In this document: in pieces, positions 45,900 through 56,628 of the stretch
Numbering within the stretch: position 1 is the first letter of the stretch
Layout of the letters: each line of letters starts with the position of its first letter
Assembly: GCA_022835595.1 (NCBI GenBank)
Contig: BQUP01000004.1
Coordinates: forward strand, 186,001-250,000
DNA from: Cystobasidium ongulense
Taxonomy: Eukaryota > Basidiomycota > Cystobasidiomycetes > Cystobasidiales > Cystobasidiaceae
DNA length: 64,000 nucleotides
Reading direction: 5' to 3'
Position numbers and translations under genes: made by a program
Notes under the pieces: generated by a model
The model's database searches: none
The model's input: only the letters and a program-made list of their open reading frames with translations
What the model was told of the DNA's origin: nothing

Positions 45900-46440
45900 G
45901 GCGAGTATATCTTGGACCGGCTATGTGCAGCTCTGCAGCCAGAGGGTGGGTGGGAAGCTAGGAAGGTGACAGAGCTTGAAGCAGCGAGGGCAGCAGGTCT
46001 TGAGGGGCACCAATGCGAATGCTATCAACTGAAGATAATGATATACCAATGCTAGTTGTAAGCAGTAGCAGCCTCTTTTCAATTCTTTTTCAATGACTTT
46101 CTTTTGGAGCTCCATTCCGCGCTGCTTTTCCCACTCACTTGGAACGCGATCACCGCGCCTTGCCGGCTCCCACCTCCGTCGACTCCGAGATCCGCCGAGC
46201 TGCGGGTCAGAGGCAGGTTTGGCCCGCGAGCAAGGAAGATCATTGCAGAATAAAAGATTCAGCGAGAAGATTCATCATGCTTTGTGCCGTCTGTACATGT
46301 ATCAACATTGAATGATTGCACACTCTGCTCTATCTATCTATCCTACTCTACTAAGCTCTACAATTCTAGAAGATCGTCGTCTCAATTCAATCACGTGCAT
46401 CGTCCATATCCTACATTCGGCGCTACGAGTATAAGCCAAA
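45900..46440. other. Promoter of SFC1 and 3' flank of the Old Yellow Enzyme gene
   Basis: 541 bp between two minus-strand genes. It contains a CACGTG hexamer at 46392-46397 (ATCACGTGCA) and a CTATCTATCTATCCTACTCTACT pyrimidine tract nearby. No gene is recognised. Confidence 0.55.
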
Positions 46441-47998
46441 CTACAGCTTCTCCTTTGCAGCCTCCTGCGCCTTCTTCTCAGCAGCTTCCTCACCGTGTCC
46501 TCTCTTTCCATAAACTGCATAATCGGTATATCCCTCTGGACCAGGCGCATAAAAGGTCGCTCTGTTGTACGGAGTGAATGGCCATCCATTTCGAATTCTC
46601 TCCGGCAGGTCGGGGCTGGTGAATCACAAGGAAGGGCATCGTCAGACAACCTTCGGGGTAAATACATCTAAGCACAGAAGGACGACTTACTTTGCAATAA
46701 AAGGCCTTCCAATAGCGATAATATCACCTTTTAATTCACATTGACCAACAGCATTATCCGCTTTAAAGTCTGAACAAGCGATATAAGCAATGGTACTATT
46801 ATCGGAAGAAGGATCTTCAAATGCTTGTCCATATTTTGATTCTTTCTTTCCTTCAACTGGAGATCTGAAAACTTCTCTGAATGGATCATTCGTACGTTGA
46901 TCGTGTACCTCTTTGCCCATCCACGACTCTAAATCTTCGACAATGTGGACGTAGGAGAACTGTGGGTATGATTCTTTGATGTGCTTGAGGAGGTATAGAT
47001 AGGCTTAGCATAGACATGTGCGTTAGCATGTGCGCGTTCATTTAAAGGCGTATAAGCTACTTACTTCCGTAGATATCGTTACCCTGACCCATGCCCTGGA
47101 AGGTAGTCCAAGGAGATAGTCGGATGCTAGATTTCAATAACCCAGCATAAGTAATTACTTCAACGTATATAGGCTAACGAGAAGCGTAACACTCACCCAG
47201 TACGGTCAGCACCGATAGCACCAGTCACAGCTTCGATAACTTCCTTTACGAATCTCATTCTATTCTCTAATGAGCCTCCATAATGATCTGTTCGAACATT
47301 GCTTGATTCTTCGATGAATTGTTGAAGGAGGTATCCATTTGCTCTATTCATGCATTTTAATTATATTGTCAATGAATGGTTCTTCAAACTTGGAAATGCT
47401 GCTGGGAACTGGTACTCACGAATGAATCTCGACACCGTCAAATCCAGCTTCAACAGCATTGAGAGCAGCACTCTTATAATGTCCAACGTATCTCTTAATC
47501 TCCTCTACGGTCATCGGTCTAGGTTTATCACCACCACCTTCATATCCGAGATCACTAGCAGAGACGATATCCTTCACATCATCTGTACCAGGATTAGCTC
47601 TTCCAATAGCCCATAATTGCATATATATAACACCTCCTTTAGCATGAACTGCATCTGTGACTCCCTTCCATGCTCTAATTTGTTCAGTCGTGTAGATACC
47701 AGGTGCAGCTGGGTAACCACCTGCTTCTTCAGCTATAAAAGTAGCTTCTGTAATCAATAAACCACCTTTCGAAGCTCGCTGGCCGTAGTATGTAGCTTGA
47801 AGGTCCGAGACGAGATGATTAGGAGCTCGGAAACGAGTCAGAGGTGCCATCTACATTGTGTAGACAATAGAACGAGATCTCAGTACACGCCACATTGCGA
47901 ATTATGCCATGATGATACTTGATACTTACAGCTACACGATGCTCGAGCTGAGAGCGTCCGAGCTTCAGAGGCTGGAATAGTCTTCTGTCATTAACCAT
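46441..47998 (-). CDS. Old Yellow Enzyme family NADPH:flavin oxidoreductase
   Basis: Six exons (47998-47930, 47850-47420, 47343-47197, 47126-47065, 47003-46691, 46615-46441) give 398 residues, a typical OYE length. Blocks in order: [20 protein letters not shown], the PLTRFRAPN motif, [13 protein letters not shown], and the substrate-binding His/Asn pair in [15 protein letters not shown]. Then come [23 protein letters not shown], and the FMN-phosphate loop [16 protein letters not shown]. It uses FMN and NADPH to reduce activated C=C bonds of enones; roles range from detoxification to sterol or alkaloid metabolism. There is no targeting signal, so it is cytosolic. Its neighbours are other redox enzymes, but there is no clear pathway cluster. 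Confidence 0.93.
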
Positions 47999-48516
47999 GA
48001 TGGATCTCTAGTAGTGAAGAGTTGTAGCTAGTGCTTTTGTGTAGATACTGATATGAGAGATATCAAAGACGTGATCGAGCAGAAACGAAAGTCTTCAGAT
48101 GCGTTTGTTGGATGTTTGCGTTGTAACAAAGAGAAGAGATGCGTGAGAGAAAGAAGAGAAGAAACTTCGCCAAGAGTAGTCACTACTATTGTCGTCAATT
48201 CAGGCTGACAGTGCAAGCTTAGTCGTATTCCTCGGTTTTGCCTTTCTGCTTATTCAAGTCTCCGAAGAATTTTAGGCGAGAAAGACCGCCAGCCCGGCAG
48301 TGCGCGGGTAAGCGATAGCAAAGGTCGGCGGACAACATTCATCAGCTACAGTCTATCGTATAGGGTACCTTATGGCAAATGTAAGGTGCTTGCATACAGC
48401 ATTTGTACTAGCAAATTCTATCATTGACGTCGCTACATAGTCGTTCTAAGTCAGTCTGAATTTCAGTTGAGCCTTTCGAAGCGTGCAATTTTTATAACTT
48501 GTAACCCTTTACCCAA
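47999..48516. other. Intergenic region, OYE promoter and SDR 3' flank
   Basis: 518 bp between two minus-strand genes. The part next to 47998 is AG/CT-rich leader sequence. No other feature is recognised. Confidence 0.55.
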
Positions 48517-50226
48517 CTAATAGAAAGGAATAACACTGCCATCATCACCATTCAACGCCTTTGATTTCTGAGTAATGACTTCCTTGGTCAACTTCATCAA
48601 CTGTTCAGCGAGTTCTTCATCCTGAGCCATGCTGGATCCCTGCTCCTCTGCGGCAGGAGGGCAGATGTATTTTCCAGATCCGTCAATGACGGTAGCAGCA
48701 TATAGAGCAGATAGAGCACCTTCCATCGCTGACTTCTTGAAGGGCTTCATTCCAACGGACATAGCATAGCCTCCGATTGGGTAAGCTTCGTGGATGTGCT
48801 CGTTACTCTGTCTGGTATCAACGAAACCGGGGTGGGTTGCATTGACTAGCAAATGTGGAACAGCTGATGTAAGGTGTTTCTTCAGGTACTTGGAGTACAG
48901 AATTGCAGCAAGCTTGGAGCGACCGTACTGAGCCTGTATTGTCATGGGATATGTAAGCTGACATACTTTCTGAACAAACGATTCGACTTACATTTGCGCC
49001 AAGATCTCGGTTAAGCTCGTCGAGACTTGCAAACTTGGTGTCACTAGGGGTACCCTGCGATAAGATGAAAGGTGAGGGGCGACGTGTTTAGTGGCTTGAC
49101 AATATTGTTCCGGCATGTAGTGAATACTCACCTGATGAGCATTTGAAGACATGTTGACAACTCGGACGACGTTGCCCTCCTCGGCTGTCTTCTTCAACAA
49201 AGGGAGAAGATGAGAAGTGAGAACGACGTGTCCCATATGGTTCTATCAAACATGAGCAGTCAGATTGTATACCAACAGAAGACGAGTGAGTGGACTACTT
49301 GTAGTAGTCAACTTACGATAGCCATATGCAGATCAACTCCAACTGAATTAAGCTGATAAGTCATGATACCCCTGGCAGCAATATTCACCAATATGTCCAA
49401 TCTATCGGTATCTGCTTTGATCTGCTTAGCAGCGGCAGGGATTGCATCCCATTCCCCAAGATCGACATGAATCCACTTAATTCGGTCTGCTTTCTCTTGA
49501 CCTAATTCTTCTGCGATAGTCTTCTTTGCATCTTCTATGATTGCCTTGCTCAAAGAAAGAACATAAACCTTCTTGATGTTGTGGTCTAGGAGAGTGTAAG
49601 TGAGTCCGTATCCGATGCCTGGAGATTTCCAGGTCAGTGCGAGCTCTCGATAGGTTTCATGCTCTTGACGCGTTGGGCAAACTTACCCTCTGAGCCACCG
49701 GTGACTACAGCGACTTTGCCAGTCAGATCAGGCACGTCATCGTGCGTGAACCTGTATGACAAGTATTAGTATCGTGTATGCAGCGTTACTGGTGACCAAG
49801 ACCCACTTGTTCTGCTCTGGAGCAGTCTTGTTGCCACCAGTTCTGGGAGAATGATCGCCGCCATTCAGCTTCGCCAGCCATCGCCAGCATTCTGCACAAG
49901 GACTCACATATTCTCAGAGATGGTGTTCTGAAGCCATTTCAAATCAGCTATGAGCGTAGTTAGGTGTGATGGAATGCTGTGTCGCCCACCTTGATGGTAT
50001 CTGCGATTCCAGCCATGTTGCGAGCTGACGAGTGTGTGTAACGAGGAACGAGGGTTTGAAAGTGCGATGGAATGTTCAATAATGCGACTCGCTGTGCTCC
50101 GATGCGTGCAGTGGATGAGAGTAGCTTGCTCGATGAACGTGGTAAGAGAGAAAGCATTGAATGGGTCGAACTCGAAGGATTGAAATGCCCAAGTCTGCAG
50201 AACAAAGACGGTCTCGCTTTCATCAT
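48517..50226 (-). CDS. Short-chain dehydrogenase/reductase with probable mitochondrial presequence
   Basis: The clear part is classical SDR. A strand plus the cofactor loop reads VAVVTGGSEGIGYG, then VDLGEWDAIPAAAKQIKAD, DILVNIAARG, MSSNAHQG and the catalytic AQYGRSKLAA, then HPGFVDTRQSNEH. The stop is at 48517. A first exon at 50226-49989 begins MMKARPSLFCRLGHFNPSSS and MLSLLPRSSSKLLSSTARI, Arg/Ser-rich without acidic residues, like a mitochondrial import signal. It ends in NMAGIADTIK. The exon before the Rossmann core ends TGGNKTAPEQN and joins KFTHDDVPDLTGK across an intron. The small exon between (NTISEN, near 49915) cannot be joined to it with a normal AG acceptor in frame, so the N-terminal model is unsettled. 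Reaction and substrate are unknown; the family resembles retinol-dehydrogenase-like SDRs. Confidence 0.82.
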
Positions 50227-50259
50227 CGAAACCTTTGGTCGACTTTATTGATCGTCACT

Positions 50260-50269
50260 GTCACGTGAC
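50260..50269. promoter_or_regulatory. Palindromic CACGTG site in the shared promoter of two SDR genes
   Basis: GTCACGTGAC, the same perfect 10-mer as at 24055, lies 34 bp upstream of the minus-strand SDR start (50226) and about 240 bp upstream of the plus-strand SDR start (50509). It could serve both genes. Factor identity (bHLH, Cbf1-like) is inferred. Confidence 0.5.
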
Positions 50270-50508
50270 TGGGGCAAGGCCTTCTACGATAGATTGTAGA
50301 GTTCATGCGGGTAACTTGAGAGCCTCTTGAGTTGTTGACGTGGCTTCAGTAAGTCCTTTGACCACACAGCTAGGTCAAGCCCTTGTACACTTTTCGAACA
50401 GATAGAAGACGGCTCGATCGGACTACAAAGCCGGCCGAAGAGGGCCGGATGATAGGGATACCTCGAGGTTGCCTCTAGCCTGCACATAGCCTCCGAAGCT
50501 TCACCTGA

Positions 50509-51745
50509 ATGGCCATGCGATACTCTGGGAGAGTTGGAGTAGTTACTGGTGAGTTGAGTGTCCGCTCTGCACTCCGACAATCTCTGAATATATAGGCACG
50601 TGCTTTGGCCTTGGCCACAGGCGGAGCAAGCGGGATTGGATTGGGAATAGTCGAGTCGCTCATACGACAAGGTGCAAGAGTTGCTATACTTGACAGGCAG
50701 CATCAACAAGGTGCGGATATCGTGGGTCGTTTAGGTCAGAAGTAAGCAAAAGCATCAGATCAGACGCGCGCGACATGAGAAAATCCCAAGTTGACATCCA
50801 TTTCTGCATCCAGTGCAATCTTCGTACAGACGGTATGTTAGGATAGCTTTTCTTGCTGTCGTTACTTTGCTGAAGAACGACACAGGACGTTGCAAGCTGG
50901 GATTCACTCTGTCAAGCTTTCTCTCAAACCACATCAGCGTTTGGCAGCAGAATCGACTATGTCTTCGCCAATGCTGGCATCTCACAAATGACCGGCATGC
51001 GTCAGACTGATCCGACTCATTACGCCACTTCATCCGTCAAAGTGGAAGATCTCGCCTCTTCACCTCCGGACCTTTCTGTCATCGATGTCAACGTGACTGG
51101 AGTGTTGTACACTGTCTATCTGGCACTCGCGTACTTCCGGAGGCAAGAGAAAGATTCCGAAGGATGGAGAGGTAAAATGATTGTCACTGGGTCAACTTCG
51201 TAAGTGCTTCCGAGATGCAATGTCTGTATCTTTGGACGCTGAAGCACAGCGTGGATCAGATCTATCTACCCATGTCCGAATGATATACTCTACGGAGCTT
51301 CTAAACATGCAGTACTAGGTCTCACACGTTCCTTAGCGCCTAAAGTATACCAAGAAGGTATAACTATCAATGCTCTAGCACCATCTATAGTGCGCACTGC
51401 ATTAGGGCCGAAAGAATTTTTCGATGCTATGGAGGTAGAAGGTCGCGTAACGCCCATGTCGACGTTGACGGCGTGTGTAGATACACTGCTTGATGGAAAT
51501 ATGACAGGTATGTCTAGCCTTCATCCGTATCTCTTCGTGAGATTGATAGCGTTGGGTTTCGATACACAAAGCTGAGATTTATGAATTATGATCTCTGATT
51601 CGTGATAACAGGGCAACTTGCGGAACTTAAGATCGACACTTTCACTTGCAGGCCTTTCCCAGAGTATATAGACAAGATTGTGAGAAAGAACATGAATGAG
51701 TTCCATTCTGTTGAAGAGACGGAGAGGGTGTTAGCATTTAAATGA
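50509..51745 (+). CDS. Short-chain dehydrogenase/reductase, tandem copy 1
   Basis: Six exons (50509-50548, 50621-50741, 50814-50832, 50886-51199, 51260-51507, 51612-51745) give 291 residues. The Rossmann loop is GVVTGGASGIGLG, the NAG motif FANAGISQMTGM, the Ser region VTGSTSSIYP, and the catalytic pair YGASKHAVLG. The segment ALAPSIVRTALGP shapes the cofactor/substrate pocket. The third exon is only 19 nt (AIFVQT). The fifth-exon acceptor was set at 51259 because it keeps the same junction as in copy 2. There is no targeting signal; the enzyme is probably cytosolic and NAD(P)-dependent. It resembles 15-hydroxyprostaglandin-dehydrogenase-like SDRs of fungi; the substrate is unknown. An alternative start is the ATG two codons later. 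Confidence 0.88.
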
Positions 51746-52166
51746 GTATTGTTTCGGATTGGGAGTGAGTATAAAAAAGCATCGCAGTCGGAAGGCCTTG
51801 TGCAGAGTAGAGAACGTCTGAAGGCTGCTGAGACGGCGTCGTCTTGCTAGTCATGCAGGTAATGAGAGTTTCGTGCTGTCTTGGACGATACGCGCAGATC
51901 ACGTGACATTGGTCTAGTATGTCACAGGAGAACGGTTGCTCCCTCCTTCGCCCTGTCCGCATTACGCCCAGAAGCCAGCCCCGAGCTGCCATGAGATGCT
52001 GTAAGCTACGAACCCAGTGAACCGCCAGTGCATGATAACACCCACTATTCGCGGAAAGCTTGAGATGTCACGGTACTCGTCACCTTGCCGGTGGCGGCCG
52101 TATCGGCATGTTCGGCCGAAAGATAGCGAGCGCTTTATCGACACCTTCCTTTGCTCCATACATAAC
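51746..52166. other. Spacer between the two tandem SDR genes
   Basis: 421 bp with a CACGTG hexamer at 51900-51905 (ATCACGTGAC), 262 bp upstream of the copy 2 ATG. No coding sequence is recognised. Confidence 0.55.
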
Positions 52167-53354
52167 ATGAGTGGAACGTATCAGGGTCGATTGGCCATAG
52201 TAACTGGTACGGACAGCTCCTTTAGGGACGGAAATCGTGCTGGGTCACATCATCTGAGATCTTGTGTCGCAAAACAGGTGGCGCGAGCGGTATCGGCTTG
52301 GGAATAGTCGAGTACCTAGCAGAAAATGGAGCGAAGGTCGCCATTCTTGACCGACAAACACGCCAAGGATCTGAAGTAGCTGCTCGTCTCGGACAAAGGT
52401 GAGACTCACAGCCGGCCGCATGGCTCGCGTATCTCTTTTACTGAACGATTCAAGCAGTGTCATCTTCGCGGAAACAGTAGGTCATTTGCTTTAGGAATGT
52501 CTTGCGTGTCTAATCTGTTATGTCCTACAGGATGTGACAAGCTGGGACTCCCTATATCAAGCTTTCAAAGCAACGACAGAAGCGTTCGGAAGCAGGATTG
52601 ACTATGTATTTGCAAATGCTGGCATATCCCAAATGACCGACATGCGTCAAAACGATCCGAATCACTTCGCTACTTCTGCTACCTCGGTGGAAGATCTGAT
52701 AAACGCGCCGCCTAATTTATCTGTCATCAATGTCAATCTTACCGGCGTCCTATACACCGTCTACCTCGCTCTCGCCTATTTCAGAAGGCAAGGACCCGAT
52801 GCACATGGGTGGAGAGGCAAGATAATAGCGACTGGCTCAACGGCGTAAGCTATTTTCTGTTGGTGATTGAGCAGGAATGACTGAAACTAGTATTTTTGCT
52901 CGCCTAGTTCCGTCTATCCATTTCCCAATGACACCCTTTACGGGACTTCAAAACATGGCGTGTTAGGCATGACCCGCTCTCTCGGACCCAAAGTCATTTC
53001 AGAAGGAATCACCGTCAATGCTCTCGCTCCTCCAATTATCCGGACCGCTCTTGGTCCAGCTGAGTTCTTCAATACGATGGAGAAAGAGGGTCGCGTCACA
53101 CCAATGTCTACTTTGACAGATGCTGTTGGTCATTTGATTGACCCTAAATGCAAGCTCACAGGTGGGGTCCCAATCTAATGAAACGATTGAGTCGCGCTGA
53201 CACCGGACTCACTGTCATAGGACAATTGGCTGAACTCAGTATCGATACATACCACTTCCGAAAACCTTTCGATTATTTAGACGCCACGTTGCGGAAGAAC
53301 ATGAACGAGTTCCACTCAGTTGATCAGACGGATGAGGCTTTGGCTATAGAGTGA
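52167..53354 (+). CDS. Short-chain dehydrogenase/reductase, tandem copy 2
   Basis: Six exons (52167-52206, 52278-52398, 52458-52476, 52531-52844, 52908-53161, 53221-53354) give 293 residues. Exons 1-4 and 6 have exactly the lengths of copy 1 (40, 121, 19, 314 and 134 nt); exon 5 is two codons longer (254 against 248 nt). Motifs: LAIVTGGASGIGLG, FANAGISQMTDM, ATGSTASVYP, and the catalytic YGTSKHGVLG. The C-terminus NMNEFHSVDQTDEAL parallels copy 1. Function is as for copy 1, with the reaction unknown. The pair arose by tandem duplication after the introns were in place. Confidence 0.9.
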
Positions 53355-53504
53355 TACTGAAAATGCTGCGAACTTCATTGCATAGCGTGTCAATGCTAGG
53401 TACTGTGACAAAGTGATAGTAGAACGGGATGTGGGGATGTGGTGGTCGAATTATAGATAGTGATCGACAGATATTGTGTATTTACAGGAAAGCGAGAGTT
53501 TGTC

Positions 53505-54478
53505 TCAAATAGCGAAAGCGACCGCCACAAGAGACAGAGCTACGAGTACACTGCCTCCGCTCATCTTGCTCGAAGCTGCATTGCGCTGCGAGGTGACGGT
53601 AGCATAGACGGTAGTAGGTCTAGGGTCATAGTTGTCATCGCGATTGTCGCCGCGATTGCCTCGGGTATAGGTGGTAGTTCTTCCATCTAGTACTTCGGTA
53701 ACGAGAGACACGGCGAGCGAGGTAACATCTCCGACGACAGACACTGCATCGCTGACAACTACTTAATGGAAACACAAATAGGGATCGTCAGCTTATATGC
53801 AATAGTCATTGGGCGGGTGATAAACAGGCAAACTCACCGCCATTCACAGTACAGACAAGGCCATCGAGATTGAGTAGATCATCAAGGACGCCACGTTTGC
53901 TTTGAAGGTGTCGTGGCTTGCGAGGAGCAGGAGTTGGCTTGCCGAATGGAACAGCTCTTTTACGATAATCGTTAGAGTCGTCATCATCGTCATCGTTATA
54001 ATCATTGTTGTTATTGTAGTCGTTGTTATTATCATTGTTATTGTCATAATCATTGTTGTAATCATTGTTGTCGTATCGATTGTCGTCATTGTACTCCGTT
54101 GTAGTGTAAGTATTGTAGTCGGTATCGGTGTATCCGTCTTGGTTATTGCGAATACAAGTGGCGCAGCTGAGCACCAGCACAAAAATATTCAACGTCTGGT
54201 CATCTCAATGTAATATCAACCACTTACTCTTTATAGTTGGACTTGCTCATATTTTGGCAGAAACAGGCCGAGTTATCCTTGTTCATATTGCTGCCCGAAG
54301 TTTCGAGGCCACAGCTATTGAGCATAGAGATTGAACCATCGCATTGATCGTAACAAGCGGAGGGTATATCGCTTCTGCTCAAAGCGTGAACGTGTGGTGT
54401 GATTTGTGTGGTCACGAGGATAGTTGCCAAGATCGGAAGTGTAGAAAATGCCGTAAAGGGAGAAGCGAGACGGAGCAT
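53505..54478 (-). CDS. Secreted Cys-rich (CFEM-like) protein with Asn/Asp/Tyr low-complexity region and GPI-type tail
   Basis: Three exons (54478-54228, 54166-53838, 53761-53505) give 278 residues. A signal peptide (SPFTAFSTLPILATILVTTQ) is followed by an 8-cysteine module (IPSACYDQCDG, ACFCQNM, DCATCIR) resembling a CFEM domain in spacing, though not a perfect match. Then come about 60 residues almost only of Asn, Asp and Tyr (DYNNDYDNNN). Two dibasic Kex2-type sites, YRKR and QSKR, flank a Pro/Lys peptide. After GVLDDLLNLDGLVCTVNGG the protein becomes Val/Ser/Thr-rich and ends in the hydrophobic GGSVLVALSLVAVAFAI after NAASSKMS. This is the classic layout for GPI attachment. Likely a cell-surface or wall protein; role unknown. 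Confidence 0.78.
53980..54110 (-). repeat. Low-complexity GTT/ATC/ATT repeat tract encoding Asn/Asp/Tyr
   Basis: On the plus strand the tract is a mix of GTTATT, GTCGTT, ATCATTG and similar units. On the coding strand it reads AAY/GAY/TAY codons. Imperfect units suggest growth by slippage followed by point changes. Confidence 0.8.
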
Positions 54479-55040
54479 GCTGAGATGCTTTGTGGGTGGC
54501 GAAAAGGCTGTTTGAGCGTGGCCCGGGTGGAAGGAGTGTGGTTATCTGTATGAAGGATAGCTCGACTGGGATGAAGAGAATCAAAAGGAAATAGTAACTC
54601 GGTGAGCGTTTATAAGACAATTCCCATTCCTTGCGACATTACTCGAATTCGTCAAAACATTCTTCCAGTAGACAGAAATGTGCCTGCATACTTGGGCCTG
54701 GTATGAGGCCAAAAAAAGCGGAGAATGTCGTCTAACGCGTCATACAGCAGTGATGAGCGCGTCATGTTGCGAATACACTGGCTGATTGTCGGATTTCGAC
54801 AAGTCCTGACTAGCTCTTGATTGCCTAGACCGCATGCCGGTCTAGCTGAGCAGGAATGAAAAGGATTATTGTCAACAGAGACGGATGAACATCAAGAAAG
54901 GAGAAGGTGTTGTTATTTTCGTGTCACTCAGGAATACTTCACGTCGACCTAACCCTCTCTCCGATGCAATACTACCCACTAATGTACACGTGACTTAGAA
55001 ACTCTAGTCACTATTTATCAATCTGGAAGATGCAATACGG
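54479..55040. other. Intergenic region
   Basis: About 560 bp upstream of the secreted protein (minus strand) and downstream of the pinin-like gene (minus strand). A CACGTG hexamer lies at 54987-54992. The short alternative pinin 3' end (AG at about 55029) falls in this stretch. Nothing else is recognised. Confidence 0.55.
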
Positions 55041-56384
55041 TCAGCAACTATCACCCCATGAACCCGGAAATCTACCTTCAGACGACTTACATTCCAGCCT
55101 ATCGTCTCCATCTGCAGGTGTCATTGTTGAATCTTCTTTATCTCTCGAAGGTTCGTGGGAAGCAGCTCTCGCATCACCGCTAAGCTCATCGTACGCGTCC
55201 CTTTCTGGCAAAGGGGCCCTTCCAGAAAGTGACGAGTCCATATTTGCATCTTCGTCACCATCGTCTCTGCGTGATGGTCTACGCCGCGAGGATGAATCGT
55301 TCGAGGGTTCATTTCCGCCAGTCAATTCTGTTCTTTTCGCTTTTAGATCCGCAATCTCTGCTTCTCGCTTGATCAGCTCTTCCCTCCATTCGTCTTCTTC
55401 CTTTTCCAAATCTGCACGCATATCCTCAATTTGTCCGTCTATTTGATCCGCTTGCCACGGTAGCAACTTATGTGGTAAATAAAACAAAGGCTTTGTCGAG
55501 CTCGAAGAGTGTGTAGTTGATGGAGGCAGCGCATGTGGTAGTTCAGGCAATGGAGCGGGTTTAAGAGATCCTAATGCGCTAGTAGATGAAGAAGGCCCAG
55601 AGCTGTTGCTGCTCTCATTCCCAGATTTCGTGTATAGGAAATTGGCGAGATTGAGCTTGGAAGCACGACGGGCTTTATAGATAGCTATGAATGCATTCTT
55701 CTCATCTTCCTTCTTTATGATGTCGAAACGTAGATTTCGTATCGTTCTTTCGTGCCCTGTTCTAGCATCGATAGCGTCTTGCTCTTCTTTGCGTTTGGCA
55801 GCTAAACGCTCTTCTAGCTCTGCTCGGCGTTTGCTCTGGTTCATCACAGAAATGGAACACAAGGTATAATCAGTTTCATCGCCTCGCAAGCTGCCACTTC
55901 AGCCTGCCTAATGCGGGCGACTCCGCTCGGGGGCGTGCTTTGCTTGAACTCACAGCTTGAGTGTCCTTTTTCGTCTCTTCTTGAAACTTGTTCAGCGTCT
56001 TTGTGAGGACGCCAAACAATCTCCTCTGTGCACCACCAGGTGCAGTGCGAGTTCTCTTTGATGGGGGTAATGATTTGTCGTTGTCTGCTGTGTCCTGCTG
56101 CGATGGTCGTTTACCATTCGAGCCCTCACTTTCGTCCGTGCCATTGCTATTGGCAGCTGGCCCTGAAGGTGTCTCTTCCATCTTTGCCTCATTCGACGTG
56201 CTAGCCTCTGTTGCGACTATAGCTGCTGGCTGCTCCTGCTGTGGTTCGCCTAATTCGATATCTGCCACTTGCTCGTTTTCGCTCTGCTCTGCTTTCTGAT
56301 CTGTCTGAACGCTGTAGCGGCACCTCATCAGCTCGCTGCGATTATGAAGCTCTTGAGTACGCGCAAGTTTACTTACTCTGCCAT
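55041..56384 (-). CDS. Pinin/SDK/MemA-domain protein (spliceosome-associated)
   Basis: The model has a first coding exon of 8 nt (56384-56377, ATGGCAGA), then 56311-55954 and 55835-55041, in continuous frame. The start was chosen because only this ATG keeps the long second exon open across the GTAAGT donor. A Gln/Glu-rich acidic head (VADIELGEPQQEQP) precedes the pinin domain: GGAQRRLFGVLTKTLNKFQE, then across the intron SKRRAELEERLAAKRKEEQD, RNLRFDIIKKEDEKNAFIA and FLYTKSG. A helical acidic tail follows (IDGQIEDMRADLEKEEDEW). Pinins bind the exon-junction and splicing machinery in the nucleus. The end is uncertain: a GTAAGT at about 55090 could splice to a one-codon last exon instead of reading on to 55041. 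Confidence 0.82.
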
Positions 56385-56628
56385 TCTCGATACTTCTAAC
56401 TTTAATTAAATTGGATGGGGCAAAGGATACTGGCAAAGGGCAAACAGCAAGAGTTCAAGAGCTGCCCGATCACCGTTATAGCAGACATGTACACTTCCAG
56501 ACTCAAGACTCCCGCGCCAATAAACCATGACTCATATGTCTAGTTCTCACAACATATCTGCGATTACTCTATTCAGCACGAGGACGTCAGCTCTGAATAG
56601 ATAGTGGAAAAAATTGAATGGAAGCAGC

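Noticed and set aside
53902-54213. Plus-strand frame rich in Ile and Val near the secreted protein
   Set aside because: It is the antisense of the Asn/Asp tract; the minus strand has the signal peptide, cysteines and splice sites.
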